In this document: positions 13,035-25,233 of the stretch, in pieces
How positions within the stretch are numbered: position 1 is the stretch's first letter
Layout: the number at the start of each line of letters is the position of its first letter
DNA from: Lagopus muta
Taxonomy: Eukaryota; Chordata; Aves; Galliformes; Phasianidae
Direction of reading: 5' to 3'
Assembly (NCBI RefSeq): GCF_023343835.1
Contig: NC_064433.1
Location: 181,243,777 to 181,307,776 of the forward strand
Length of the DNA: 64,000 nucleotides
Notes under the pieces: model-generated
What the model saw: the letters and a program-made list of their open reading frames with translations, nothing else
Database searches by the model: none
Told to the model about the DNA's origin: nothing
Translations under genes and position numbers: made by a program

Positions 13035-14692
13035 TGATGATAATGACAAAACAAGATAATGAGTTTTCTGATAGATATCACCAGAATACAGATGATGGCT
13101 ACATTGCCCATAGGAGGCAGGATAAAGAGAGTGTACCTCCTTTGGTAAATGAGAAAGGGAAACTGCCTACAACAGGTATGGAAAAGGCTGAGCTACTGAA
13201 TGACTTTTTTTGCCACTGTCTTCACTAGCAGCCAGGATTCTTGTATTTCTCACATCCCTGAAGCTTGCATTCCTGGGCCACTAGGTGGGAACTGGGGGAG
13301 TAAATCCCCACCCCCCAATGTAAGGGCAGAGCAAGTCCGAGACTGCCTCATGGGACTGAATATATACAAGTCTATGGGGCTGGATGACATGCATCTCAGA
13401 GTGCTAAAGGAGCTGGCTGATGTGGTTGCTGAGTCACTCTCCATCATATCAGAAAAGTCATGGTTGTTGGGCAAAGTCCCCAGGGACTGGAATAAAGGCA
13501 ATGTCACTCTCATTTACAAGAAAGGAAGGAAAGAGGAACCAGGGAACTACAGGTCAGTGAGCTTCTCCTCTGTGCCTGGGGAGATCATGGAACAGATCCT
13601 CCTAGAAGACATGTTAAGAAATATGAGGGATGAGCAGGTGATCTGAGACAGCCAGTATGGCTTTGCCAAGGGAATGTTGTGCCTGAGCAATCTGGTGGCC
13701 TTCTATGATGGAGTGATGATACTGGGAGACAAAGGGAAGGTGACTGATGTCATTTACTTGGACTTCTGCTAGACCTTTGACATGGTCCCCCACTACACCC
13801 TTATCTCTAAATTGGAGAGATACAGATTTTAGGGTGGACTATTTGGTAGATAAAGGAATTGGTTGGAAGGCCATAGGCAGAGGGTTGTGTTGAATGGCCC
13901 TATGTCCCGGTGCAGGCCAGTGATGAGTAGTGTCTCCTAGGGGTCTGTCTTGGGACCTGTGTTCTTCAACATCTTCATCAATGACTGATGATGGGCTCGA
14001 GTGCCTCAGCAAGTTTGCTGATAACACCAAGCTGAGTGGTGCACTTTAGAAAAAACAAATGCCATCCAGAAGGATCTCAACAAACTCAATAGGCAGGCTT
14101 GTGTGAACCTCATCAATATAGCAGTATGCAAGGTTTTGCACTTGGGTCAGAGTAATCCCAGATAAGGATTCTCAAAGAGAAGAACTCTTTGAGAGTGGCT
14201 TTCTGGGGAAGGACTCAGGGGTCCTGGTGGACAAAAAATTGTACATGAGCCAGCAGTGTGCTCTTGCAGCTCAGAAGGCCAATGGTATCCTGGGCTCCAT
14301 CAGAAGAGAGGTGGCCAGTGTCATGGTTTTACGATTTTTGTTATTGGTATTCCACATCATAACATCATGCAGTGCACTGGGAGTTAAAGAGTTAGTGCTC
14401 TAGATCTGTTGAAAGATTTTAAGCTAAAGAAGGGGAGCTTTAGATTAAATATCAGGGAAATTCTGCACAGCAAGCGTGGTGAGGTGCTGGAACAGGCTGC
14501 CCAGAGAGGCTGTGGATGCCCAGTCCCTGGAGGTGCTCAAGACCAGGTTTGATGGGGCCCTGGGCAGCCTGGTCTAGTATTAAATGTGGAGGTTGATGGC
14601 TCTGCCCGTGGCAGTGGAGTTAAAACCTAATGCTCCTTGGAGTCTATTCCAGCCCAAGCCATTCTATTAATCTATGATTCTATGACATATGC
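13035..14692 (+). mobile_element. CR1 LINE with decayed reverse transcriptase
   Basis: A long CR1 copy in plus orientation. Open frames at 13034-13228 and 13200-13646 (two frames) carry the segment before and into the reverse transcriptase, including [59 protein letters not shown] and the PGNYR signature. Downstream the RT motif A region reads YLDFC-stop-TFDMVPH (stop at 13770-13772), and the FADD catalytic box is changed to FADN near 14007, so the enzyme is dead. The 3' untranslated end follows from about 14412 and closes at 'ctatgattctatgac'. About 300 bp expected between the RT and the 3' end are missing and are replaced by an LTR-like piece at 14319-14409. Confidence 0.93.
14319..14409 (+). 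mobile_element. Probable LTR 5'-end scrap inside CR1
   Basis: The CR1 text stops at 'gaggtggccag' and about 90 bases beginning TGTCATGGTTTTACG follow before CR1 text resumes ('gaaagattttaagctaaag'). A TG start and a TGTCATGG head fit the 5' edge of an avian endogenous-retrovirus LTR. I infer this from general LTR structure and memory of avian LTRs, not from an alignment. No opposite LTR end is present. Confidence 0.4.
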
Positions 14693-17550
14693 TTTCATCC
14701 AAAGCCTATTCTAAAGCTTGAGTTGTTGCCTGGGCATTAAATCCCCATGATGTTTCCCCTAGTCACTGTGTAGATGGCTTTGAAAATCCATCTGGATGTA
14801 CTGATACAAGATGCTCTCGTCTTTTGTTTCTCTTTGGTCTCCAATTAGTAAACTTGTCATCTATTAGCTAAATGAACATCAATAGACATAGATATTTCTT
14901 GTATCTAATAACTGTAATGTGGGTAACAGATGGAATAATAATTATTTCCTATGTATTGGGAAATGGCTAAGAAAAGAAAAAGATCAATAAGTAAACAAGT
15001 CCTGGTAATGTGCAAGAATGAATAAGTACAACTGGAGCATCTTACATGCTGGACATCTGTCTGTGAAGATATTTTCTTAAAAAAAAATAAAAATCCACAC
15101 AACACATTAATTATTCTCCATCTCTCCCTTACGAACTTCCTGCTGCACCTGCCTCTTGATGTTACAATTTTGGCATCTGGAGTTTACTCAGCTACATTTG
15201 ATTCTTTAAAAAAGAAAACAAAACAACACCCAAACCTCATTTTACTGCAACAGTGTGGGCATATTGTGATTATGATTCAGTATTATAAAAATTCGTTACA
15301 TAAGTTTGGAATATTTGTACAGTTTTCAAATTCCTTTTTTATTTTATGAGCCACAGTTCATATCCTTTTCCATCCAAAGGGTAGATAGGAAGTAGTTTTC
15401 TGCATCCAGAATCCAATCAGTGGATTTTCAAATCTTGTTTTCTTCAAAAAAAAAAATTTTAATTTTTTTCAACAAAAAAAGTGAATGAAAGCAATCTTAC
15501 ACAATCTCACAACCCTTATTTCAAACCAGAACTTGCGTTTGAGTCTCACATACAAATTCATATTTTTCACCCATTTGTTTTCTCCTGTTTTTGAAAAGTC
15601 AAGAAAGCTAATTTAGATCTGATTGGTAAAATCCTTTCTTTTTTACCAGAAAAACTTCCCAATCAACTGCACAACTAATTTTTAGCAATACACCTTGTGA
15701 TCTCGGAGACAGCAAAATACAGAATGGAGTGTGGTATGCACAGGCATGGTAGTGAGCAGTGCAAACCTACAGGAAATTGAAACTGGAAATACAGTATGTT
15801 TCTAATGAAGATCAAGAGTGTTGACAAGCACTTCTATGATGGAACAGTGCCATGTGCTGAATCACCTAGAGAGGACTTTGATTACCTGACAAACCTAATC
15901 AATTTTAAGATATGAAAAAATCTCAATTGGCTTTTTATGCTATGAAATACTTTCTGAAAGACCATCCTGGTTGCCAGTTGCCAGATAGGACAGTAAACTT
16001 GCACACAACATACATCTTGAGAACTCAGGGTTCAGGGTAGAGATCTGGACGTCCAGCAAAACCCCAAAGAGTAATTTTGAGTGGTAGGAGCAGTGTATTA
16101 CTTTAATAACAGTATAATAGTAGTATTGCTAAGAATAGAATTTGGAACACATTAATCGTGGACTAATTGACATGGACATAAAATATCCTCAACATATTGC
16201 AATTCATATTATTCTTATGTTCACCACTTTCATCCTATGCAGTGTAGCAATACCTTGGCTTTCTGAAATTTACACTTTCCTATCCTTGACCAGATCCACT
16301 TATTCACAGCAGGATGTTGCTTAATACTCAATTTTAAACATAACTGCATAATCGTATTTACTACTGACAAACTGCAAAGATTTTCTAAATCTGTTATGAC
16401 TGAATGTCAGAAAACAACTTTAAAACTTTTGAGTTCTACAGGTGGAAATCCAGCTTTCCTAATTTCAATCCTAAAACCTGTCATAACAGCAATGCAGGTC
16501 TTCTCAGTTACAAGTTGCTTTGAATAAATATTCTCACTTTGAACAGCAGCCTTTATAAGTGAGTGGCAATTAGTGCTTACTTTAACCTACATAAGGAAAA
16601 GAAAAAAAATAAAGAAAAAAATATGACCCTTTTCAGGAGTACTGTAGAAAGGGCTCAGAAAGGCTATTCTGTTGTAGAAGCAATGGATAAGAATTGAGTG
16701 GCACAGAGAACTTCCCACAGAAATTCTGCCTTCAGAATGGAGGACACTTTCCTTCTACTTCATTTTGCTTCTTATAACTGGAATGGGTTCCTACTCAGTT
16801 TGAAATCAAAATTAATTTTAACACTAAAAACTGAAAATTAATTTTTACATTAATCCATATGGACACAAATCTATACGGATTCATATTTTGATGTCTTTTT
16901 CTATCTTTGCAAGTCAGAGCATGAGAACCTTTACTCAGTGAGAACTCACAATCCCAAGAGATAGTAAGTGAAGAAAACAAACAGATTCTGTAAGATTCAA
17001 GACTCTTAATAGCAAGTTTTAGTGTGCAACACTTTGCTCAGAGACAAACAGCAGCAGTCTTATGCTGCGGATCGCAGTACTATGGGAGTTCTATGTGAGT
17101 ATTTAATAAATCAATTAAGCCACCACAACATATTGTCTCTTGTGAAAACAAACTGCTAAAGCAATCTGTTTCCTGAAAAATCCTCTCAGAAATATCACTG
17201 TGGTGTTGGCAACCCCAGAGCTTTTAGCAATCTTCATTGTTTCACTCAAAAACTGGGGTGGACAGAACCTACATCCAAACCCAAGGATTCGTCCTCACAG
17301 ATTTCTCCTTCCCAACTCATGTGTCTTCCAATGGAAGAATAGACACTGAAATTAATGTATAGATATTTATCTACCATTTGTAGTCCAAAAAAGAAGCTGC
17401 AGAATTTCGGATATTCCTAGGTACAAATCTCGTGCCATTACGTACTCAGGAATGTGCTGACTGGATTTATGACTGATGTTTCTGAAAGCATCAATTGGAC
17501 ATTTATGATAGCACAGAAGACTACAAGCATTGCAAGCACAGATAATTAAA

Positions 17551-17598
17551 CAATTTTCAATTTTCAATTTCAATTTTTTCAATTAAATTCCAATTTTC
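17551..17598. repeat. Imperfect (CAATTTT)n repeat
   Basis: Five or so imperfect units of CAATTTT or CAATTT follow one another, ending in CAATTTTCG. Confidence 0.8.
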
Positions 17599-18313
17599 GA
17601 AGTAGTTTTCAACAATTCCCAGTAAGCAAGACCAAAACAATAACATTGAATTCCATTGGGCTGGATCAGCACTGTGGGAGAGGCTTTGTTATTATTATGA
17701 AATATTAATAATGGAGGCATGCTGATCTAGCTGATTGAGTCAGCTGAGATTTGTTTAAAGCTTTCATCCCAATCCTGTCCATATGCAAGATAAACTCTTG
17801 GTTCTGTTGTTGTTCAATGATCGCACAATTCTCACAGATTCCAGGGTGATCAGAATTCCTCCAGCATTCCAGCAGACTGCCTTCAGAAGCTGACAAATGT
17901 TCATCTGTTTCTCTATTTCCAAGTTAACAAGTTAGTCCCTGTCAAAAGATAAAAATGGTCAATCAGTTAATTGACTGAAAAAAATCACGTTTATTGGTTT
18001 ATTTGAAGTAATTTACTTTGAGAGCATTTAAGGTACTTCATTCTGATTTTAAGCATTCAAATATTACTAAAATTGCTAAATTACAAAAAGTGATATAAAA
18101 TAATTACAAAAGAAAAATAAAAATCCAACCCAAACAAATCAGTGGGATACATTCTGAAGTGATCAAGAATGTTTGTTTTTCAACTGAGAAGTTAATTGCT
18201 TTCCGGGAAAAGAAAATACCTTTAAGTTGAGCATTTTAGTGCCACTGGATCAGATTAAAATCATCAGGAAAACATTTTGTGTAAACAGCAGTGTCCAAAG
18301 AAGACAATTACCC

Positions 18314-18336
18314 TTTTATTTTTATTTTTATTTTTA
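18314..18336. repeat. (TTTTTA)n microsatellite
   Basis: Nearly four units of TTTTTA in a row. This is short and simple. Confidence 0.85.
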
Positions 18337-19709
18337 ATTGCAAATATATTCCATTTGGATCTCAGTATAATCTAATTCAGTAAAAAAAATCTCTGAAATA
18401 GGTTAACTGTACAGAACAGTGTTCCACATAACTGATGCATGTGCATGCAGTTTACATATATATGTATGAAATTTTTTTTCTTCAGTGTTGCAAGACCAGC
18501 AAGCTGTCAGGAATTGAGAACTGTGAAGCCTGGGAAAAGACGTTTTGCAACTGAACTTGTCTTGCAACATCAGCTTGGTGAAGAAAACACCAAGACCAAA
18601 CAGTCATAGATTCGTTAACTTGACCTGGAAATACTGACTGAAAAAATGTTCCTAGGTCCTCAGCAGATCCAGTTTACTCAAAATCTTTGTATTTTAACCA
18701 TTTTTATCCCTGCCTTTTTATTTTAGGAGAATTTTGTACTGAAGAAAACATTCTTTTTAACATACAGCATACTCAGAATTTTTCAGTGCACACTTGCCTT
18801 TTTGCATACATACTTACCCATTCCCATTCCTGATTAATCTTACTTGTCAGGAATCAACACCCCAGATTCCTTTTATGGATTTCATATAAATTGAAATTTC
18901 TCAGAATCTCATGACATGTACCTCTGGTCTCAGGGGATAAAAGAAGATCCCTGTATGTTTATTGAAAAGGAAATGAGCAGTACAATTCAGTGCATCCTTC
19001 TTCACAGTTTATTTCTTTGCTAGCATTACTCAAAAATACACCTACCACATGGTCATTTTGTGAAGCCTGAACAAAACATATTCAACTAGATTTTAATATT
19101 TCTGTTTCATTCACTGTCAATACCAAATGAAACAGATTTCTCACTAAGTAACAGTTGTCAGAATAGAATAATAAAATACCATTAGTAAAAATATAAAATA
19201 GTTAAACAAAACAAAACTGTAAACAAAAAATCCTCACAAATGTCTAAAGAAGTACATTTTGTAGATTTTCTCCAATTCATAATGAAAACTTTAATCAGAA
19301 GAGAAAAATAGCGTTCCTTGCTATGTTTCTCTAGTTTAGCTAAGCAAGTATGGCAGATTTTGCCATATGAAACTGTTGAGACTCCTTCCTGGCTTTCCTA
19401 AATAAATGACTGAGGAACAGGTATTATTTTTCCTTCCTGTATTTACTTGAGTTTGCTGAGTTTTCTTTACTAAAAATCTTTGAGTTGATGTCTTTGAGGA
19501 AGTTCTCCAGTACATGAAGTGTCAATCCATTTTGTCACTAGTTGGGAAGGCTGATGGCGCGTCTCATAATGGAGTAAAGCCCCTGGTCTTCAGGTGGAGA
19601 TGTTCAATGCGGCACGCTGCTGCGTGCAACACAACACTCTTTCCCTAACTCACTTTTCTCCAATTTCCAAAGAAATCTGATCAGGCCAATGATCTGCAGC
19701 AACATAGAA

Positions 19710-19798
19710 AGATGAAGGACATTGAATTGGTGGGGCAGATCCAGAAGAGGGCCTCAAAGATGATCATAGGGCTGGAGCACCTCCCCATTCTGGAAGGT
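19710..19798 (+). mobile_element. CR1 LINE internal scrap
   Basis: The text 'gggcagatccagaagagggc', then 'aaagatgatcatagggctgg' and 'agcacctccc', corresponds to the CR1 section just 3' of the RT on the plus strand. Both ends are lost. Confidence 0.7.
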
Positions 19799-20274
19799 GG
19801 AATTACCTCAAAATATTTAAGGATTAAAACACTATTTCTGCTCTGCTCCTTTAGTCACTGGGTAAGACAGTACAGCTAAGATGATCACAGCATCTACTTT
19901 TAGTGAAGAACAGGAAAATGAAGTAGAATTTCAGAGGGAATTATTTCTTAGCAAATTGCTAACAAGAGTTTTAGTGTAGAAACTGATTTATAGTAAAGGA
20001 ACATACGCAATTCACAGAAAACATAAATAAGAGATCATTTGTTGTTAACTTAGAAAAGGTAGATGTCTTTGACAGATAAACTGTTCTGAGTTATTATTTT
20101 TAATACTGCAGGATGAAATCAGTGAGATATCAAAGATTATAAATTCCATCCCAAAGGCAGCATTGCAACACTAATACTCATCATGTTAGACTCTCCAAAT
20201 AGCTCACTGCTTTTACCAAGCTGAGAGAGCAGTGAGACATATTCAGGAGGCAGTCATTACAGCTAGTTTGGTTT

Positions 20275-20306
20275 TATATATGTATATATATGTATATATA
20301 TATATC
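20275..20306. repeat. (TATATG/TA)n microsatellite
   Basis: Alternating TA with interspersed G (TATATATGTATATATATG pattern) over about 32 bases. Confidence 0.9.
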
Positions 20307-20394
20307 TCAAACAAAACAACTGTTTTGTACTGACACACTTCTTTGCCAGAAAGGATTAAATGTTAGCAGACGTCCCTCTATTTATTCATCACTA

Positions 20395-21125
20395 TTTATA
20401 TTTGTCCTGGCACTGGGCACCACTGACCACCACATGCCTGCACCTTCCCCTCAGGTATTTATGGACACTGCTGAGATCCCCCAGACCCTCCTCTTCTCCA
20501 GGCTGAGCAGTTCCAGCTCCCTCATACTCTCCCCACAGGACAGGTACTCCAGGCCCTTCAGCATCGTCCTGGCTTTCTGCTGCACTCTTTCCAGTACGTT
20601 CAGCTCTCTTCCTGGATAGACAGAACTGGACCCAGCACTCCAGATGCAGCCTCACCAATCACAGAATCACAGAATCGCAGGGGTTGAAGGGATCTCAAGG
20701 GATCATCAAGTCCAATCCCCCTGATAAAGCAGACTCCTTTCAGTGCTGAGTAGAAGGGAAGGATCAACTCCCTTGACCTGCTGGTGATACTTTGCCTGAT
20801 GTGACCGACAACACTGTCAGCCTTCTTGTGGAAAGGGCATACTGCTGACTCATGTTCAACCAGGTACCTACCAGGACCCCCAGGTATTTTTCTGCAGAGC
20901 TACTTTCCAGTTTGGGTGCCCCCACAATACATACTGGTGCTTGGGGATGTTCCTCCCCAGGTGCAGCACTCTGCACTTCTCTTGCTGAGATTTCTCTTGC
21001 ATCCTTCTCTTCGTGAAATTCTTGTCAGCCACTTCCCCAGCCAACAGGTCTCTTTGGGTGGCAGCACAGCCCTCTGGTGAGTCAGCCGCTCCCCCCACCC
21101 AGTTCTGTAATATCTGCACATTTCT
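20395..21125 (-). mobile_element. CR1 LINE interrupted by another CR1
   Basis: In minus orientation this is a ~650-bp CR1 section. The plus strand shows 'cctcctcttctccaggctg', 'cagcactccagatgcagcctcacca', then after an interruption 'gtgctgagtagaagggaagg', 'gacccccaggtatttttctg', 'gcagcactctgcacttctc' and 'ggcagcacagccctctggtg'. The text before 20658 and after 20742 joins in register with the usual CR1 order, so the intervening ~85 bp is a later insertion. Minus-strand frames here (20392-20658 and others) are remnants of the element, not host genes. The piece lacks its own 3' end. Confidence 0.9.
20658..20742 (-). mobile_element. Short CR1 3' end nested in older CR1
   Basis: It begins 'atcacagaatcacagaatcg' (terminal repeats on the minus strand), then 'ggggttgaagggatctc' and 'catcaagtccaatccccctg', and stops near 'agactccttt'. 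It sits exactly where the surrounding CR1 is interrupted. Any target duplication is only 2-3 bases and cannot be proven by eye. Confidence 0.85.
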
Positions 21126-23175
21126 GCCAGGTTACTCCTGCTTTCACAGGAGTATACAAACTCTTGACCAACATTCCTTACCATTCCTGGTACTCTTCCT
21201 GGAATAATGCTTTAATACTTTTTCACTTTCTTGGAAAATAGGAAGATATTTTCCACTTAATTCTATCTAGTTTCGACTTCAGCATCCTCCTACTCATTTA
21301 CAACAGAGCAAGAGTATCTTATTATCTCTAATGGTAATAGGAGTTTGATGACTAGCAGCATTCTTTATCTTTGAGCAGCACGCCTCAGACTACTGGGTAG
21401 GAAGCATAGTGCTTGTGCAAACCCCACAGAATTACATGTAATAAAACTGCAATAGATGTAATGACAATATTTCAGTTGCACTGACTTTTATAATGTAAAA
21501 GATGTTATACCAGTGGGTGTTAGTGAAAGCTTCAAATTTTTAAATATAATTGACAATAATTAATTACATCAAGTAAATCAAGGCAAATGTAGCATGACAG
21601 ACCTTGTTTAAAAGCACGTAGAGAAGAGCTGTACATTTCTGACAGCAAAACACAGGATGATGCCTGAGTGGAATCCTTTAAGTTATGCATATGTGATTCC
21701 ATAAATATCTGTATATGTGACAGAGATAGGTGCAGATAAGCATGCTCCCAAGTATCTGTTTACACTCAAACTGAAGTGCTCACTATAATTGTACAAGTAG
21801 AAACAGATCTTTAGTAAATTCATTCTTTGTCATTCCCTTTTTTTTGCTTCCAGGAGATGTTCTCATTCACAGCTGTGACGCTGCTTAGCCATGGCACGAT
21901 TACACTGAATCACTGTGAACCCCTTTACAGGATATACAAACTTATCTGTGATAGTATTCCCAGTATGGAACAGAGACAGCCAAGAAACTATCTGCTGTGT
22001 GCTGGACTACTCCTGTTCGTGCAGTCTAGCCAGATCACACAACCAGATTTCAGTTAAATACAAGCAAGTAAGTGTCATTCTGTGAATCCTTAAAAACGCC
22101 CTGTTTGCAAGTATAGGTTGATGAAACTTCTGTTCCTAAACAGGTTTAGATTAGTCTGCAAGAAAGTGATATAACTGCACCTAAATTTTGCTGTATGGAG
22201 ATAACCTTTACGTGAATTTTTCAGCGAGGCTGAATCACGGTTCTATTCCACATGGGTTCTTTTGCAGCTTACATTGCCATGGTACCCAAGTGACGTCCTG
22301 TAGTGCAGCTAAGCAATGTGACTGTCACTAGTCAGGTGGATTCACTCCATCTCTCATCCTATCCCCTATGGAGGGGAATTGGAGCTTTCAGTTTCTGTTT
22401 TTCATCTTACTAAGTGAAATATCTCAGTCACTGTGTTTTATTGAGTGACTGATGAAGGAGTAGTTTGTAACACACCGTCTGTGACAAAATCAATCAATCC
22501 AGCTCTTAACTAGGCTTCCATTTCACACTACATAAATCAGAATCTTTTATCTGATCGATATATTTTGAAATTCCATAACAAAAAGATGAACATAATTAAG
22601 TGCTGAAATATTGCATGTTTTGTGTGATTAATCAAAGTTATAGAATTTTATTGTAAAGGAACAAAAAGTTAATACGTGTTCAAGTCAGATAAAAACTCAG
22701 AATAAATGGATTTGTATTCATTGTGTTTTAAAATATATATCAAGCTGAGAATGACTGCAGTGAAGGTCTGATAACTTTTTCTAGAAAATGTACAGCAATT
22801 TCATGGTAATTCAATGTGCAGTTTGCTAAGGAACATAACTACAACATGACACATCACCTCTGGCCAGTGTTTCCATCATTTTGTGACTTTTATAACATCC
22901 ACTGACCTCAGAATTTGTGCACTTATCTAACTTCAAGTAAAAATACTTGAAGTACTCTCCCATAGTGCTTCATGTTCTTGCTCTGTAAAAAGTTAATGTA
23001 GACATTTGTTACAGTAAAGTAGAAGACATCCTATTTTTGAATAGATCCATGAAGATTCAGAGTTTTTGTTTGGCTCAAAATCCTCTTCTCTTTCAAAGGT
23101 GATCACTGATTGCTCTTGTGATTTGTTCTGGCCAACGTTTTTGAAAATCATGACTTATCACACAATTGTTTAACT
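21126..23175. other. Intergenic sequence with one exon candidate
   Basis: Mostly AT-rich DNA. The stretch 21854-22067 is annotated separately as an exon candidate, and the rest shows no gene or repeat family that I recognise. Confidence 0.4.
21854..22067 (+). other. Candidate internal exon (possibly non-coding)
   Basis: A pyrimidine-rich acceptor (TCATTCCC, eight T, GCTTCCAG) ends at 21853, and a GTAAGTG donor begins at 22068, giving a 214-nt segment. It is less AT-rich than its flanks and contains several CpGs. One frame stays open from the acceptor to a stop at about 22055, 12 nt before the donor, and its protein is not recognisable. It lies 3.3 kb upstream of the CpG-island exon on the same strand. 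It could be a lncRNA exon, an alternative 5' exon, or chance pairing of good splice sites. No transcript evidence is available here. Confidence 0.25.
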
Positions 23176-23368
23176 TAGAATCATAAAATCATAGAATGGA
23201 TTAGGTTGGACGGGACCTCAAGGACCATGCAGTTCCAAACCCCTGCTGTGAGCAGGGTTGCCTCCCACTAGATCAGGCTGCCCAGGATCCCATCCAACCT
23301 GGCCTTCAATGCCTCCAGAGATGGGGCATCCACAACCTCCCTGAGCAGCCAGTGCCTCACCACCCAAC
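23176..23368 (-). mobile_element. CR1 LINE 3' fragment
   Basis: Plus strand: 'atcataaaatcatagaatgg', 'ttaggttggacgggacctc', 'gatcaggctgcccagga', 'gatggggcatccacaacctc'. This is the 3' end of a CR1 in minus orientation. Confidence 0.92.
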
Positions 23369-25023
23369 TTAGCTAGACTTTGACAAACTGAAATAAAACT
23401 GCACAATACTGAGGTGCTTTCCTAGAGGTGAAGAGCACATAGGGATGGAAGAATCACTGTTCCCAAGACAATAGGTACTTTCCCTGTTGTAGGGAAAAAA
23501 AGAAAAGAAAAAAAAAAAAAAAGAAAAGAAAAGGAAAAAAAAAAAAGCATAGTCCAGGTGCTGTTAATCTAAAATAATCATAAAGCTTGTACTGAGATGA
23601 CTAACAGCTGGAAGAGTTCAAAATGCTGAGCTATCAAAAATTCAGCAACTGTTTGTGGTTAACTGTCACTAAGCAGCCATAAAAAATTGATGGAGTGGTC
23701 CCTGCTGAAGTTGGTTAATTTTCTTACAAATTTTGGTTCTGCAGAATGCACACTGCATCACTTCCATGGGGTGATATGATCTGAAAGAAACCATGAAAGA
23801 CATTAGTGCAACTCACAAGTGTGGCTTCAGAATTTGGGAAAGATCTAGAGAAAGATCTAAGAGTGCCTGGGTGATAACAGGGCTTGCAGGGCTGAAATGA
23901 GAATGAAGACTGAGGAAAGCTTGGGATCTTGGGACCAACTGAAAAAACGAGAAAAATGAGCTGGAGGCTGATAGGGGTGCAAAAGTATCATGAGGAGGAT
24001 GAGAAGTCCTAGGGGCAGTGAAACAGTAAGCAGAAGTTAGAAGGAAGCAGCAGAAGGAAACAGAAAATGCTTGAGTAGGCTCTGAAATGAAAGGCTATGA
24101 TAAGCAACGAAACATATTGGAATCCCCCCATCAAAAAGCACTCTGTTACTGGCCAGCAATTTTCCTAGAGAAAAAAAATTTGAAGTGTTATCAACAGCAT
24201 AATTCTCAACTGCAGAGCCTACCCATACCTCTGTGATATCTCTTTTTACAGTAATATGAAATAAGAATCAGTATAAGGATTATAAAATACACATGGTAAC
24301 ATTGCTTAAACATTCTACTTAAGGTGTTCCTTATGGGGAAGGGAAGGGAAGGAAATATATTTGGCAAAGGAATGAAGATTTGTAGAACTCATTAGGTCAT
24401 GACTTCAAGTACAGTAGCTATGAGGAAAAAAACTTCAGAAACTTTGAGCAACTGCAGAATTACCTTTAACTGCAGGTATTTTGGAACCTGGTATAAAGAC
24501 CATGGTAATGTCAGTTAGCTTTGGAGCTCTCTTTGCAACCCCTCTTGCAGCTCAGCAGGTGTGATGAGTGTCGGTGGCTCAGGCAGTGACCAAACCCACG
24601 ATCTGACGAGGACGTTAGGCAGCATGAACAACGTCAGCCAGCCTGTGTGTTTTGTTAAGGATGGTGCTGGTTGGCTTCTCAGCCTTCCACCAAATTAGGG
24701 GAAGGTGCGTGCTCTCGAGCAGTACAGGGCTGTGTGATACCCAAATACAGAGAGCAGCAATAGTTGTAGCCAGAAATGAAGGAAAAGTTTTATGTGAATA
24801 CACTCATTTTAACTATGTGTTATAAACATTACCGAATGAAATAGTAAGCTTATTATGTTTGATAACTGAGAGGTGACTGCAGATGAAACGTTGTTTCTTC
24901 ACTACCTTTTTTAGAAAATTTTGTTTAGTATATTTCAGCTCTTACAATTTTCATTAGTAAAATCAGAACATCAAAAAGACACAACTGAAAGAGGGTAAAG
25001 ACGAGTGGCATGTAACAGCAGAA
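23369..25023. other. Upstream region of the gene, no exon seen
   Basis: AT-rich sequence leading to the promoter. It includes the A/G tract at 23491-23546 and a purine patch near 24337-24355. I saw no convincing exon or transposon. Confidence 0.4.
23491..23546. repeat. A-rich (AAAAG)n tract
   Basis: Fifty-six bases made only of A and G, in runs of A separated by single or double G. It is typical of a decaying poly-A or microsatellite. Confidence 0.9.
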
Positions 25024-25138
25024 CTCCTCTCTCCCTTTTCCTTCCTTTCCCCTTTCCTTCTTTTCCCCTTTTCTTCCTTTCCCCTTTCTTCCCCCCCCCC
25101 TTTACCTTCCTTTTCCCTTTTCTTCTCTCTTTTCCTCC
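25024..25138. repeat. Promoter-proximal pyrimidine tract
   Basis: Eighty consecutive pyrimidines (25024-25103) are followed, after one A, by 34 more (25105-25138). The body is CCCTTT/CTTCC-like with a ten-C run at 25091-25100. It abuts the CpG island. Its purine strand is the source of the Lys/Arg/Gly-rich minus-strand open frames in this area, which I regard as spurious. Confidence 0.95.
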
Positions 25139-25233
25139 ATCAGGAACCCACCATCTCTCCCCCCGCCCCCTCCCCTCGGGCCGCCTGACGCACAGCAAAC
25201 TTTCCGTCCCCCGCGCCGCCTCCCGGGGCAGCG

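Larger units (their letters stand above)
14693..19709. other. Intergenic sequence, no gene seen
   Basis: Five kilobases of AT-rich DNA. It holds small low-complexity patches: an A/T block near 15445-15480, CAATTTT repeats at 17551-17598 and TTTTTA repeats at 18314-18336. None of the short open frames has recognisable content. Confidence 0.45.

Noticed and set aside
13200..13646. 148-codon open frame as a host gene
   Set aside because: Its text (PGNYR and the flanking RT block) is CR1 reverse transcriptase, and it is followed by stops and the CR1 3' end.
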